Assembly (NCBI GenBank): GCA_022393335.1
Contig: JAJEKB010019120.1
Span: 8,830 to 72,829, forward strand
Source of the DNA: Macrotrachela quadricornifera
Lineage: Eukaryota; Rotifera; Eurotatoria; Philodinida; Philodinidae
DNA length: 64,000 nt
Direction: 5' to 3'
Made by a program: the position numbers and the translations under genes. Position 1 is the first letter of the stretch. Each line of letters begins with the position of its first letter. Positions 46,660-56,402 of this stretch are shown piece after piece. The notes below the pieces were generated by a model that was not told the origin of the DNA, ran no database searches, and worked only from the letters and a program-made list of their open reading frames with translations.

Positions 46660-47659
46660 ACGGGTGAGTCAAAATGAATGACGCTCTCAGTATTTTTCAT
46701 GTAACTTATTCATTTTTCAGTGTTTAAGAAAAAAATTTTTTTTACCAAAAGATTCGTCGTGAAATTCTCTACAAAACGTATATATTTTTATTATGTTTAA
46801 TAATCTCCATTATTTTGAGACATGCGATACAACCGGTTGGTCCAAGAATTGCAACTTTCAAACACAACATTTTTTAGAACTTATTTCTTCTATTATTGTT
46901 TCTTTGAATATCACTGTATTCAAGAAAACAAAATATATCACAAGATGCAGCGTGAGAAGCTCTACAAACTACCAAGTAAAGGTTATTTTAATAGTGTACT
47001 TTTTGTCTTCAAGTAAAATAAAACTTTTGCGTGGTTAAATTTGCTATTGTGAGAAAATAATTTTTTTTACACGAACGAGAATTTCATTTCCTTATTTTAT
47101 CTTTTGATCAACTAATAGGATTCTCTAAAAAAAAACAAAGTATACCATATGATGCAGCGTGAAAAGGTCTACAGTTTATAAAGAACGATTTATTTTATTT
47201 CTGTACTTTTTATGCTCAAAGAGGCTCCAAACTCTGTGCGACCAGCTTTTCATAACGGAAAAAGACTAATCTCACAAAATCTTTCTGTTTTGAAAACAAA
47301 AAGTACACTATTAAAATAAACTTTAGTTGGTAGTTTGTAGAACTTTTCACGCTGCGTCTTGTGGTATATTTTGTTTTCTTGAATACAGTAATTTCAAAGG
47401 TAGCATAGTCGAAGAGTTAAAATGTGCAGTAAAAAAAAAATGGAAAAAATGTTGTGTTTGGAAGTTGCAATTCTTGAACCAACTGGTTGTATCGCATGTC
47501 TCAAAATAATGGAGATTATTTAAGATAATTAAAATATATACGTTTAGTAGACAATTTCACGACGAATCTTTTGGTAAAAAAAATTTTTTTCTTAAACACT
47601 GAAAAATGAATAAGTTACATGAAAAATACTGAGAGCGCCATTCATTTTGACTCACCCGT
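46660..47659. mobile_element. TA-flanked foldback element, 1000 bp
   Basis: The terminal sequence ACGGGTGAGTCAAAATGAAT is repeated inverted at the right end (ATTCATTTTGACTCACCCGT), and each is flanked by TA (46658-46659 and 47660-47661). The arms match almost continuously for more than 220 bp (to about 46880 and from 47450). A second inverted block (GTATTCAAGAAAACAAAATA at 46917 against its complement near 47370) makes nearly the whole element a hairpin. No transposase frame is present. It is probably a non-autonomous Tc1/mariner-type foldback. Confidence 0.85.
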
Positions 47660-47661
47660 TA

Positions 47662-49940
47662 CATTTTTTTTCATTATTTATTTAACTTTTAGTTATTTAC
47701 CGATATTCAAAAAAAATTCCATGTTTATTCAAATTCATAAATCTTTTATTTCGAGAAATTTTGTAACTTCTAGTGTTTATTACACGTAAAAGATTAGTAA
47801 TAAAAGTTATATAGCTGTCATTTAGCATTTTTTGCAAGAGCCTGCACCCTATTATTTTTTTGGGAACGCATTAAATCAATCATTGAAACGGATATCTTAA
47901 ATTATTGCCAAACTGTCAATTTACTGAATCTCAAAAATCGAAAACGTTAGTCAGCCTGGTTTTGCCTGAAGGTCAGGCCAGATCAGATTGAAAAAAGTAA
48001 TCTGTCAGTAGTTCTGATTCACCACTGACAATAGTGGTTAATCATTTTTTTTTCGTCTTTGTCGCACAGATTTTGTTATATTTTAGTCGAAACATTTCTG
48101 CAGTCGCTTTTGGTCATGATGACCATTCTCAGTTTTCCTTGGAGCAAGTAAAGTCGGAAAACTGCGAATGTTTCATATGTCAGAATCTATGTGAAAGTCT
48201 TTAATAATCATTGTTATGGAGATTTATCTGACGTCAACTGATTGTTATCAGTTACCTGATACTATAATTTACATCAATTTTAACTACCTTTCTTCAATAA
48301 TAAAACCATACCGTAGATAAGAATAGTGAGATTTATGACTACAGAAAAAAAAATTTATGTCGAAAGTAGAATAGTAAATTATTCTTCATTTTATTTGTCT
48401 TCAGTTAGAATGTTCATAAAGACATGGATTTTTTTTTTATTCGAAAAAGATGATTGCAGTATTTGATTCTAGCTTGTCTTTTTTACAATCATTCTTAGAA
48501 TACATTGCACTATTTGTCCTGTAAGCATAAAGCATGTAACATTCGTCGATATGGCTCGTTTTACTCTGGATTCAATACGACCTATTCTTCATTTACCGTT
48601 ACCGGTTAAATTCTTTTTTGAAAACTATCACTGAACAATACTCCTATACAAGCATATCATAAACAAAGCTATATACTTTTGCCATCACATTTATTATGTA
48701 AAAAAGACCAGCTCTTTGAATTTTCTGTAGAAATTGTCTAAATGAAACAGAGACACGCCTCGTAGTCGATCGTCGACGTCCGTATGGCCAGTCATTCCTG
48801 ACTATTCACTCCTTTTATTGAGCCATAAAAAAAAATGTTACATGATATTTTTCTTCTATATCATAAAAGTCCTTACGTTTTGGCTGTTCGAAATAGATAA
48901 GCCAAAAAAATACCATATTCTCCTTTTATAAGTATAATCTGTAAGGATGAACATGCGTTTAAATAATAAAAACTAAATCCTGATTGGTACAGATTGTCTA
49001 ATTTATAATGCGTCTGTAATCGTTAACCTCTCGACTTTGACTCTCAGCGCTTGATTTTTGACCTTTGTTTTACATAGGACCTTTCCTTTAGTCGAGAGAA
49101 CTAGTTCGCTTGTTATGATGCTCCGCTACCGACATCTTATTCAATAGATTTATCTTTATCGACTTATGATCTTTCATTGGCATTCTACCTTTCAGATTTT
49201 TTCATTAAGTTGAATGAACTTATTAGGTGCATCATATTTCATTGAAAATGCAGTTTTTAGCCAAATAGAAACGTTATAATTCATACACTATTTCTATTTA
49301 AAAAGGTAATAAGAAAAAATATTCGATTCTACTTAAAGTTTTTTGGATATTAGAAGAATCGCCACGTTTCATAAACTCCGTTAAACAAATCATCTTTTTA
49401 TCTTACTAAGGTTGAGATTGATGTAGAGAAGGAAAATTACTGTTGCGGTGCCAAGTAAGACTCATAAGTATCAGAAAATTTCTGACGTTATCAAAGAAAA
49501 TTTATTTCTCAAATAAACTTTCATCAACGATCTTCGAGATTGAGGTATCCAACTCTAATAATGGTCTTGGCAATAACGATATTTTGTAAAGTATGATCAA
49601 CGATTTTTGAGGTCGAGGAATTTCTATCGAAAGATTTATGGATTCGAAATTTTACTAGGGACAGAAAACTTTTCAGGAAGTTTGTTCTTCACTATTGTAA
49701 GAACAAAACATGTCATTGATCGCACTGTATGAAAAAGTACTCCTTATAATTTCTGATAGATGCAAATATTACTTTGATTTATCTTGACAATAGTGGAGAA
49801 AACTCTCATTGAAATCTGATTGATTGACACGAAAAAGCTTCTAGCTAATCAGATTTTAACAAGTAGCTTTTCTACTACTGTAAGAGTAAACCACAGTATT
49901 ATCGGTGCCCATCAAAGGATTAGACAGAATCCTCTTTCAT
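47662..49940. other. Gene-free stretch with repeat relics
   Basis: Includes repeat copy B at 48480-48850 and degraded interspersed sequence at 49400-49900 (repeated ACGATxTTxGAGxTxGAGG words near 49528 and 49598). No coding exon is supported. Confidence 0.4.
48480..48850. repeat. Interspersed repeat copy B
   Basis: ACATTCGTCGATATGGCTCG and then CGTAGTCGATCGTCGACGTC...CAGTCATTCCTGACTATTCA correspond in order to blocks of 40690-41170, including the former hairpin, now decayed. Confidence 0.45.
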
Positions 49941-50160
49941 ATAGCGCAGATAATACCGTGTTTTGTCTTTATAAGAATGGAGAAAAAACTTTCTGGAAAA
50001 ATAGTCTGTTCCTAGTGAGATTCCTCGATTTCGAAAATCTTTGATTAAATATTATGAGGTATTGCTGTTTTTGATAAATAGTTTTTCTTTTAAAAAGTCA
50101 GAAATCTTTCAATTACACGGTAACTAGTAACGTAACTAGATGAGAACGATATCTTCCCTT
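49941..50160 (+). repeat. Interspersed repeat, copy 1 of a pair
   Basis: Shares in order with 54185-54355 the blocks GATAATACCGTGTTTTGTC, AACTTTCTGGAAAAATAGTC, TAGTGAGATTC and GTAACGTAACTAGATGAGAA. It lies immediately upstream of the MFS gene and so may include its 5' region. Confidence 0.65.
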
Positions 50161-50362
50161 TCTCAGATGTATGTGTAACCTTTTACTTTCATCTGAAACA
50201 CGATAGTCCTTATTTGTGTCACTCCCTAAAGAACAAAAAGAAAGAAAAATACACTGTATACGTATGAAACATATTGACGTCCTTATTTTTTATAGACATG
50301 TATCACTCACGTTGAGTATAACTCTTGTGTCGATAAGTGTGCAACTGATATCAATAGTTGAT

Positions 50363-52166
50363 ATGACAATGGACAACATCTTCATTATTGATCAAGCAAC
50401 TCAGCAACAATTCGAAGCAATCGCCATTCGAGGCCTTGTTCGAAAACTTGATTGGCGACTCATTCCATATATGGTTCTCATTGAAGTAGTATCATACATA
50501 AATCGGATAAGCACTGGTAAATAGCTTTGTTTGAATAATTGATTATTAATGATAATTTTTTAGGCCATACAAAACTAATGGGAATCAAAAATGATTTGCA
50601 TTTGTCACAATCTGAGAGCAATTGGGACATTTCACTCTTTTTTCTAGCCTATGTGAGAAAATTACGTTATTAAACTGCAATGCTTTTGTATGATTGCTTT
50701 ATTTTAGCTAATCTTTGCAATTCCTAGCAATATTCTGATGCGTTATCTTGGTCCGACTAGATATCTGTCATTGAGTATGCTTGCATGGGGCAGTATTACT
50801 ATCGGCATGGGTTTTGTGAAAAATGCTAGAGAACTATTGTCTATTCAATTTCTTCTTGTAAGTAGATTGAATGTTTATGAATAATATAACATTTTTGGTT
50901 TTTTGTCAAAGGGTGTGACTCAAGCGGGCTTTTTTCCTAGTGTTATCATATACTTTTCGTTATGGTATCGTAAAAGAGATCAAATTATGAGAATAGCTAT
51001 TCTCTTTGGAGCTGCCATTATTTCTAGTGCTTTGAGTGGTATTCTGGTATGTGCTCATCGATTTCATAAAGTACATGATACTGATTATAAATTTAGGCAT
51101 ATAGTTTTACATACATGGATGGTATTTGTGGTCTGAACAGTTGGCAGTGGATGTTTTTGATTGAAGGTTTGCCGATGATTCCTCTCGGTATCATAACCTA
51201 TCTTTTTCTTAACAATATACCCGATACTGTACAATGTAAGAGTTTATAAGATAGTAACAAAGATTCTTATCTGATTTATTTAAAAAATGTGAAGGGTTGG
51301 ATAATTGTGAAAAACAACTTTTGACAAATCTTCTCCGAGACGATGCGGGCATAGGCAATCATGAAAATGTTCGACTTTCATGGCGACAAGTATTCTATGT
51401 TTTTATCGATTGGCGAATCTATTTGTATGCATTGATTTTTATTGGTAATTTGAGTGTTATCAAATATATAAATACATATCTTCCAATGCTGGTCGAAAAT
51501 ACGAGTAATTCGAAAGCTATAGTACATTTAATGACAGCACCACCTTACGTTTTTGCATTTGTGTGCTGTTTATTGATTAGTTATTCGTCGTCGCGAAGAA
51601 ATGAGCATGGCTTTCATCTCATGTTTTGTCTATCAATCGGTCTATTTGGTTTTATTCTTATGCTCATTCTGATCAATCGAGGCAAAGTGGCACTATATGT
51701 CAGTATTTGTATTGCATGTTGTGGTACATTCTCAGCATATCCTTTGTTAATCTCTTGGTTAACGAATAATGTGGGTGGTCATACGAAGAGACCTATCGCT
51801 ATCGGCTTTGTTGTGGGTATTGGTCAGATCGGTGGAATTCTATTACCTCTTGTCAGACTGTTGCTATTACTGCTCAAATTCACCACTATTTTTCTTTCTC
51901 TTTAGATGTATTATGATGAATCAACTAGTCAACGTAACAATTTTATTTTTATTGGAATAATAGCGGCTACTTTGATTTTTACCATTGTTTTACGCATTTG
52001 TTTGTTGTTGGAAAATCGTCGGCGAGATAGTTTATCACGAGAGAAATATGATCGTGAAGCAGCTTTTAAAGAATCTTGCGATTGGGTCAGTTCATATCTG
52101 ATTAACGTAACCTCTTTTTTAAACATTATTCTCTTGTAGCATCCTCAAGTGCGATACGTCTTGTGA
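50363..52166 (+). CDS. Allantoate-permease-type MFS transporter (fungal-like), eight exons
   Basis: Exons: 50363-50516, 50564-50652, 50708-50857, 50912-51046, 51097-51235, 51295-51851, 51906-52085 and 52140-52166. All junctions are GT-AG and together stay in frame, giving 476 residues. Introns are about 47-60 bp. The reading shows RGLVRKLDWRLIPYMVLIEV (start of TM1), FAIPSNILMRYLGPTRYLS, GVTQAGFFPSVIIYFSLWY (family signature before TM4), WQWMFLIEGLPMIPLG, GGHTKRPIAIG and a terminal CDWHPQVRYVL. This block order is that of the anion:cation symporter/Dal5 group, common in fungi, which import allantoate, nicotinate, vitamins and similar anions. The substrate cannot be told. I chose the ATG at 50363; 50369 is also possible. 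Origin by transfer from fungi is inferred. No damage is seen. Confidence 0.82.
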
Positions 52167-52979
52167 TATGTCAACATCATCTTATGGCTAACAAATTGAA
52201 TTTATTTTTCTAATTAAATGATTTTGCCAGTAATCTTACAGTGTACCAAAACAATAAGTTAACGTTTGGTTATAAACATATTTCAAAATTAACTCTGCAA
52301 GAAATGATGCATCACATTATATCGATAGTGAATGCTGTAATGAGCAAATAGTAAATCGGTTCGCCGGTCATTGCAATAACCATGTAAGAGAAAACACGCA
52401 AAAATCCTGATTTTAATTAATTTTTTACTGATGAAAAATCGCTTTAAACTGATATTTTTTTTTAGTGTTTTACATAAAATGCTTTTTGAATTTCTTGTAG
52501 TTACAGTAAAAAAAATGCGACATTTGATGAAAAAATCGAAAGAGAAATTATTAAGATATTCACTTCACAGCACACTATTCAAGGACAAAGTGACAGATAT
52601 AGTCATATTCCACATAATTCATATAGTGTTGTTGATAGCGGAGGAAAGTTATCATTACATTATTAAGTAACTGAACGGTACTATTACCATGTAATGGTAA
52701 CAACGCGTTATCCAGTAACGTCAACGAGTAACAGAAAAATTCTGATTTTATAAAAGAAAGGTTATTTCTGGAATAAAATCTGGTTAAAGGTTTTTGAGAA
52801 CGAAGAATCTCAATCGCAATATTTGTGGATTTAAAAAACTCGCTAAAAAGAGGACACTTTTCCTTCACAATTACGAGAATGAAACATGGTATTTCCCATG
52901 TAGATACTTTTTGCTTCAAAATGCGTCTGAAACGCGTTTTACTGGCGTGTGAAACGCTAAGAGTGAACGCTTCTAAGCG
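52167..52979. other. Gene-free stretch
   Basis: AT-rich. 52665-52740 contains GTAACxxxTAACG words resembling the repeats at 50.1 and 54.3 kb. 52920-52980 has GCGTxxGAAACGCG words. No gene. Confidence 0.4.
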
Positions 52980-53228
52980 CGTCTCCAGTGAAACATTCGA
53001 AGTGTCTGAACGCGTTTTATAAACAATCTAAAAATTTTAAAAAATGTATTCGAATCCATCTCAAATTCGAACTGAGTCACCATCATTAACATGTATCGGA
53101 TGGTCTTAGTCTTACCTGACAAATGGATTGAATTTTACCTTACGCGATGACGATCAGATTTGAACAAATAAACCAATGATCAGAAGTCGTTCATATAGAC
53201 CACTGAACTATACTACTGTAGCTCAAAA
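52980..53228 (-). mobile_element. tRNA-derived SINE-like element, copy B
   Basis: On the minus strand the head (53228-53142) reads like a decayed tRNA: GTAGTATAGTTCAGTGGTC (D-arm/box A-like), then an anticodon arm AACGA-CTTCTGA-TCATT with one C/A mismatch and TCT in anticodon position (Arg type), then TTTGTTCAAATCTGA (box B-like). It passes into a body GCGTAAGGTAAAATTCAATC ... CACTGGAGACG shared with 45268-45430. A tRNA head plus an unrelated body is the structure of a SINE. An acceptor stem cannot be formed, so it is not a functional tRNA. Confidence 0.65.
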
Positions 53229-53456
53229 TCTTTTCTTACTTAAAATAAAATATATTTAAATGCGAATTTCATCAGTCAAATACTTTATTTCAATAAGATA
53301 TACTTTTTTCGAAGTTAAGATATTTAACACATAATATGATTTTGCATTTACCGTTTTAAATAATTTTATTATTCTTTAATAAAATAGAATCTGTTTTTAT
53401 TGTCTACTACATGGAATTAATATTATGATTCTTTTTTATCTTATCGGTCACATGAT

Positions 53457-53550
53457 AAATAATTTTATCAAAGGATTTAGTGAATAAATCGTTTTATCCA
53501 AGGATTTAATAAATAAATCACCTTATCGAAGGATTTAATAAATAAATAAT
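53457..53550. repeat. Three tandem 29-bp units
   Basis: AAATxxxxTTATCxAAGGATTTA followed by RTRAAT occurs three times head to tail. AT-rich with no other content. Confidence 0.75.
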
Positions 53551-53884
53551 TATTCATAAAATCTATTTAGTAGAAATATATGATGAAACCTTATTAATAT
53601 TATTTAAATAGTAATATTTAGTATAGTTTACTGAAATGGTTATAGATAGTTGAAAATTATTACAATATTGTTTTATTATTATGTATAAGAACTTTAGAGA
53701 AATATGGATTATTTGCTGTATGTTTAATTGAACTTTTGTCTATTTTAAAATCTTCTTGACATTCTCTATTACGAAGTCTAATGAAGTTTAGATGAATAAA
53801 ATATATGTAAACGGATGATTTCGATCACGTAGTTAACTATTCTAGAGCAGCAATTTTTGAGTAAAATCGCATACGATACATAAG

Positions 53885-54150
53885 AACCAAGCGCGTACTA
53901 ACGCGCTCGAAAAAATATTTGAAATGCTTTTATTTGCAATTAGTAAACAAGTTGCGTTTAAACACTTTCTATAAAAAAACTGCGTCTAGACGCGTTTCAT
54001 AATTTTTTCTAACCACATCTCAACACGTTCCATATTGAAAATGCGTTTACATGCATTGTAAAACAGTTTATAATCGTGTGCGAACACGTTTTATTATGAA
54101 AGCGCATTTCAACGGATCGACTTTACGTTTCGTGCTTACATGCGTTTTCA
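53885..54150. repeat. Array of GCGT...ACGC inverted words
   Basis: About ten short palindromes such as GCGCGTACTAACGCGC, GCGTCTAGACGCG, GCGTTTACATGCATT and GTGCGAACACGTT occur every 20-45 bp with A/T-rich spacers. The motif is related to the edge of the SINE-like element (AAACGCGTTTT near 52932). Function unknown. Confidence 0.6.
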
Positions 54151-54184
54151 GATCATATGAAAGAGAACTCCTTCTAAACTTTGA

Positions 54185-54355
54185 TAGACGCTGATAATAC
54201 TGTGTTTTGTCCGTACAACAGTGAAGATAAAGCTTTCTGGAAAATAGTCTGTTCTTAGTGAGATTCTTGAGTGCAGAAAGTTCTTTTATAAAGTTAGAAA
54301 TTTTCCATTATCCGTTACTTCATAACATAACTAGGCGAGAATGGTAGCTTCTCTG
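54185..54355 (+). repeat. Interspersed repeat, copy 2 of a pair
   Basis: Direct counterpart of 49941-50160 (GATAATACTGTGTTTTGTC, CTTTCTGGAAAATAGTCTGT, TAGTGAGATTC, CATAACATAACTAGGCGAGA). Diverged by many substitutions and a small deletion. Confidence 0.65.
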
Positions 54356-55232
54356 CTCTTGCTGTTGAGAGGATGAATTGAAGCTGTACTGATAGCTTGT
54401 ATCTTAACAAATTTGATAAAAGTCTCAAGAAGCTAGTGCCAAAACATCAGTCTCAACAGAGAGTCAAGAAAAGAACTGGTGGACCGATTTGACTTCTTAT
54501 GCGTTTCGATTCATTGCAGGTTTACATCAACTATACTTATGGTGTTCTGCGACATTTAGCGAAGAACGGAAATTCTCTGTTTTTAAACCAAGTCTAACAC
54601 AGATACATTTCGAATTTAATCATATGTAGAAGCTGCTTGACAGTAAAGGCATCTAAAAAACGGCTATTATTAACTTCCTTCTTCAACCTCATTATCTGGC
54701 ACTACCATTCCACCAAAACTTTTTCACACGCAAAGAAGTTTTGAGATCGTAGGATGGAGGTGAGAAGTTTCTTCAATTTGTTCAAAACATCTTTTCGTAC
54801 CATTTACAAGACGTGACAAAAGCTAGAAGTTTCACGTAAAAAAAAATGCAGATCGATCGTGACACTCGGTCCAGTATATTTCGACCAGTTTCTGATCAGT
54901 TATTAGTGAAACATGTTGTCTCATCGATTTTCAACTCGATTAAGAGAAAGTTATCAACATTTACTACAAGTGAAATGCTTGAAAATTTACTGGCCGCCAA
55001 TAATAAAATTACCAGAAGGGGAAGAAGTTTTTTCATTACTAGCAGTCATCTATCAGTAATAGAGAAATTATTTTCTTACTTCACCAGTTTTATCATTAAC
55101 TCCTTTCTTCTTCTTTGATAACAACATCATTTCCGAGTGATCCGTTACTCTTGTTTAATGATCGTTGTAGATTTTTGTTACGGATAATATTATAATTATC
55201 AAGATCAGATTATAAAACTGATTTTATTGAAT
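54356..55232. other. Upstream region of the WWE-ADP-ribosyltransferase
   Basis: A 90-residue frame at 54846-55118 (MQIDRDTRSSIFRPVSDQLL...) has no recognisable domain. No clear TATA box; ATTATAAAACTG at about 55210 is too close to the ATG to be one unless the leader is extremely short. Confidence 0.35.
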
Positions 55233-56402
55233 ATGACGTCGTCGGTAAAAGAGTCAAATATGAAGCCGCTACATCACAAACGGTTCACATGGGAATATCA
55301 AACGAATATGAGTCCAGGGGATGCAACACAGCCCGTTGAATGGACATCTTATTCTGATGCTACATCATTAGATATCGAAGAAGCTTATAAACGCGGTGAT
55401 AAACAGATAATTGTTGGCGAAAATTATCGAATTGATTTAAAACATTATGTGCAAGAACACATTAATAACCCACATCAACAGCGACCTATTCGACGACGAC
55501 GATGTCATCTTCCTTCAAATGTTGGCATCGAAGGAGAAACTGAAGATGAATCATCATGTCGTGAACGTTTTTCATCTTCTTTAGGATTAGTTTCGAGTCG
55601 CAATGCAACTGGGGATATCACTTATTATGGTTCGCCATTTGTTCACGCTTGGTTAATGATGTTCACCAAAGGAAAAATGAAGGTTACATTCGATAATATT
55701 TTTCCCGTTGTTGTAAAAGGCTTAATCGAGGAGGGAAAATCTGACACAAAAAATAGAGTGCACGAAATTGAGATGATATTAAACAAGATCGAAAAAGATA
55801 CTCATGGAAAGAGTTCGACGAAGAGAATAAAAGAGTTGCAAGATTGCTGTGCTAAACTTTATACAAAGGCGTGTTATATATATCGTGTCGTAAACACCGC
55901 ATTACGTGACGATGATCGAACAAAACTGCGTACTCTCGGACCATTCTGCTATCTTTTATTCAACTACATTGGTCGTCGTTTCAAAGATAATTCTTCGATT
56001 CGTGATCGTCTTCGGCAAGTTTTTCGCCCAAACGAAATTCAATCGATGACTCTCTACCGTGGTGATTGTGATTCTGATGGCATTGTAGAAGAATATCGAC
56101 GAGCAGCCGGAGACAGTTTCAAATATTTCAAATGGCTTCCATTTGTTTCCACTTCACAGGATCGAGTTGTGGCTGAAAATTTCGCGGTTGATGTTTTATA
56201 TATAATTGAAATGCGATCTTATTCGTTAAACGAAGATCAATGTACAGATCTGACAAATATTGGTAATTATGCGTATGAAAGAGAAATTTTATTACTACCA
56301 GGAGTACAATTTCAAATAAACAAATTAGAATTCGATAATGAAAAGGGACTACATTTGATTTATATTAAAATTAATTCATCCTACATATCAAGATTGAAAT
56401 GA
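55233..56402 (+). CDS. WWE-domain mono-ADP-ribosyltransferase
   Basis: Intact single exon of 389 residues; the ATG at 55233 is the first Met of the frame. Residues about 18-90 form a WWE domain (FTWEYQ with W20, PVEWTSYS with W37, then IEEAYKRGDK and YRIDLKHYVQ). WWE domains bind the ADP-ribose units of poly-ADP-ribose. Residues about 125-385 are an R-S-E ART: TLYRGD (R276), FVSTSQDRVVAENFA (S306) and YEREILLLPG (E349-x-E351). All catalytic positions are kept and the second Glu predicts arginine specificity. A basic linker RPIRRRR separates the two. In known animal PARPs, WWE is joined to the H-Y-E type; here it is joined to the R-S-E type. No signal peptide, so it is probably cytosolic or nuclear. 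Confidence 0.88.
   Translation: MTSSVKESNMKPLHHKRFTWEYQTNMSPGDATQPVEWTSYSDATSLDIEEAYKRGDKQIIVGENYRIDLKHYVQEHINNPHQQRPIRRRRCHLPSNVGIEGETEDESSCRERFSSSLGLVSSRNATGDITYYGSPFVHAWLMMFTKGKMKVTFDNIFPVVVKGLIEEGKSDTKNRVHEIEMILNKIEKDTHGKSSTKRIKELQDCCAKLYTKACYIYRVVNTALRDDDRTKLRTLGPFCYLLFNYIGRRFKDNSSIRDRLRQVFRPNEIQSMTLYRGDCDSDGIVEEYRRAAGDSFKYFKWLPFVSTSQDRVVAENFAVDVLYIIEMRSYSLNEDQCTDLTNIGNYAYEREILLLPGVQFQINKLEFDNEKGLHLIYIKINSSYISRLK

Noticed and set aside
53142..53228. Functional tRNA-Arg(TCT) gene
   Set aside because: The anticodon stem has a mismatch and the two sides of the acceptor stem do not pair; it is better read as a SINE head.
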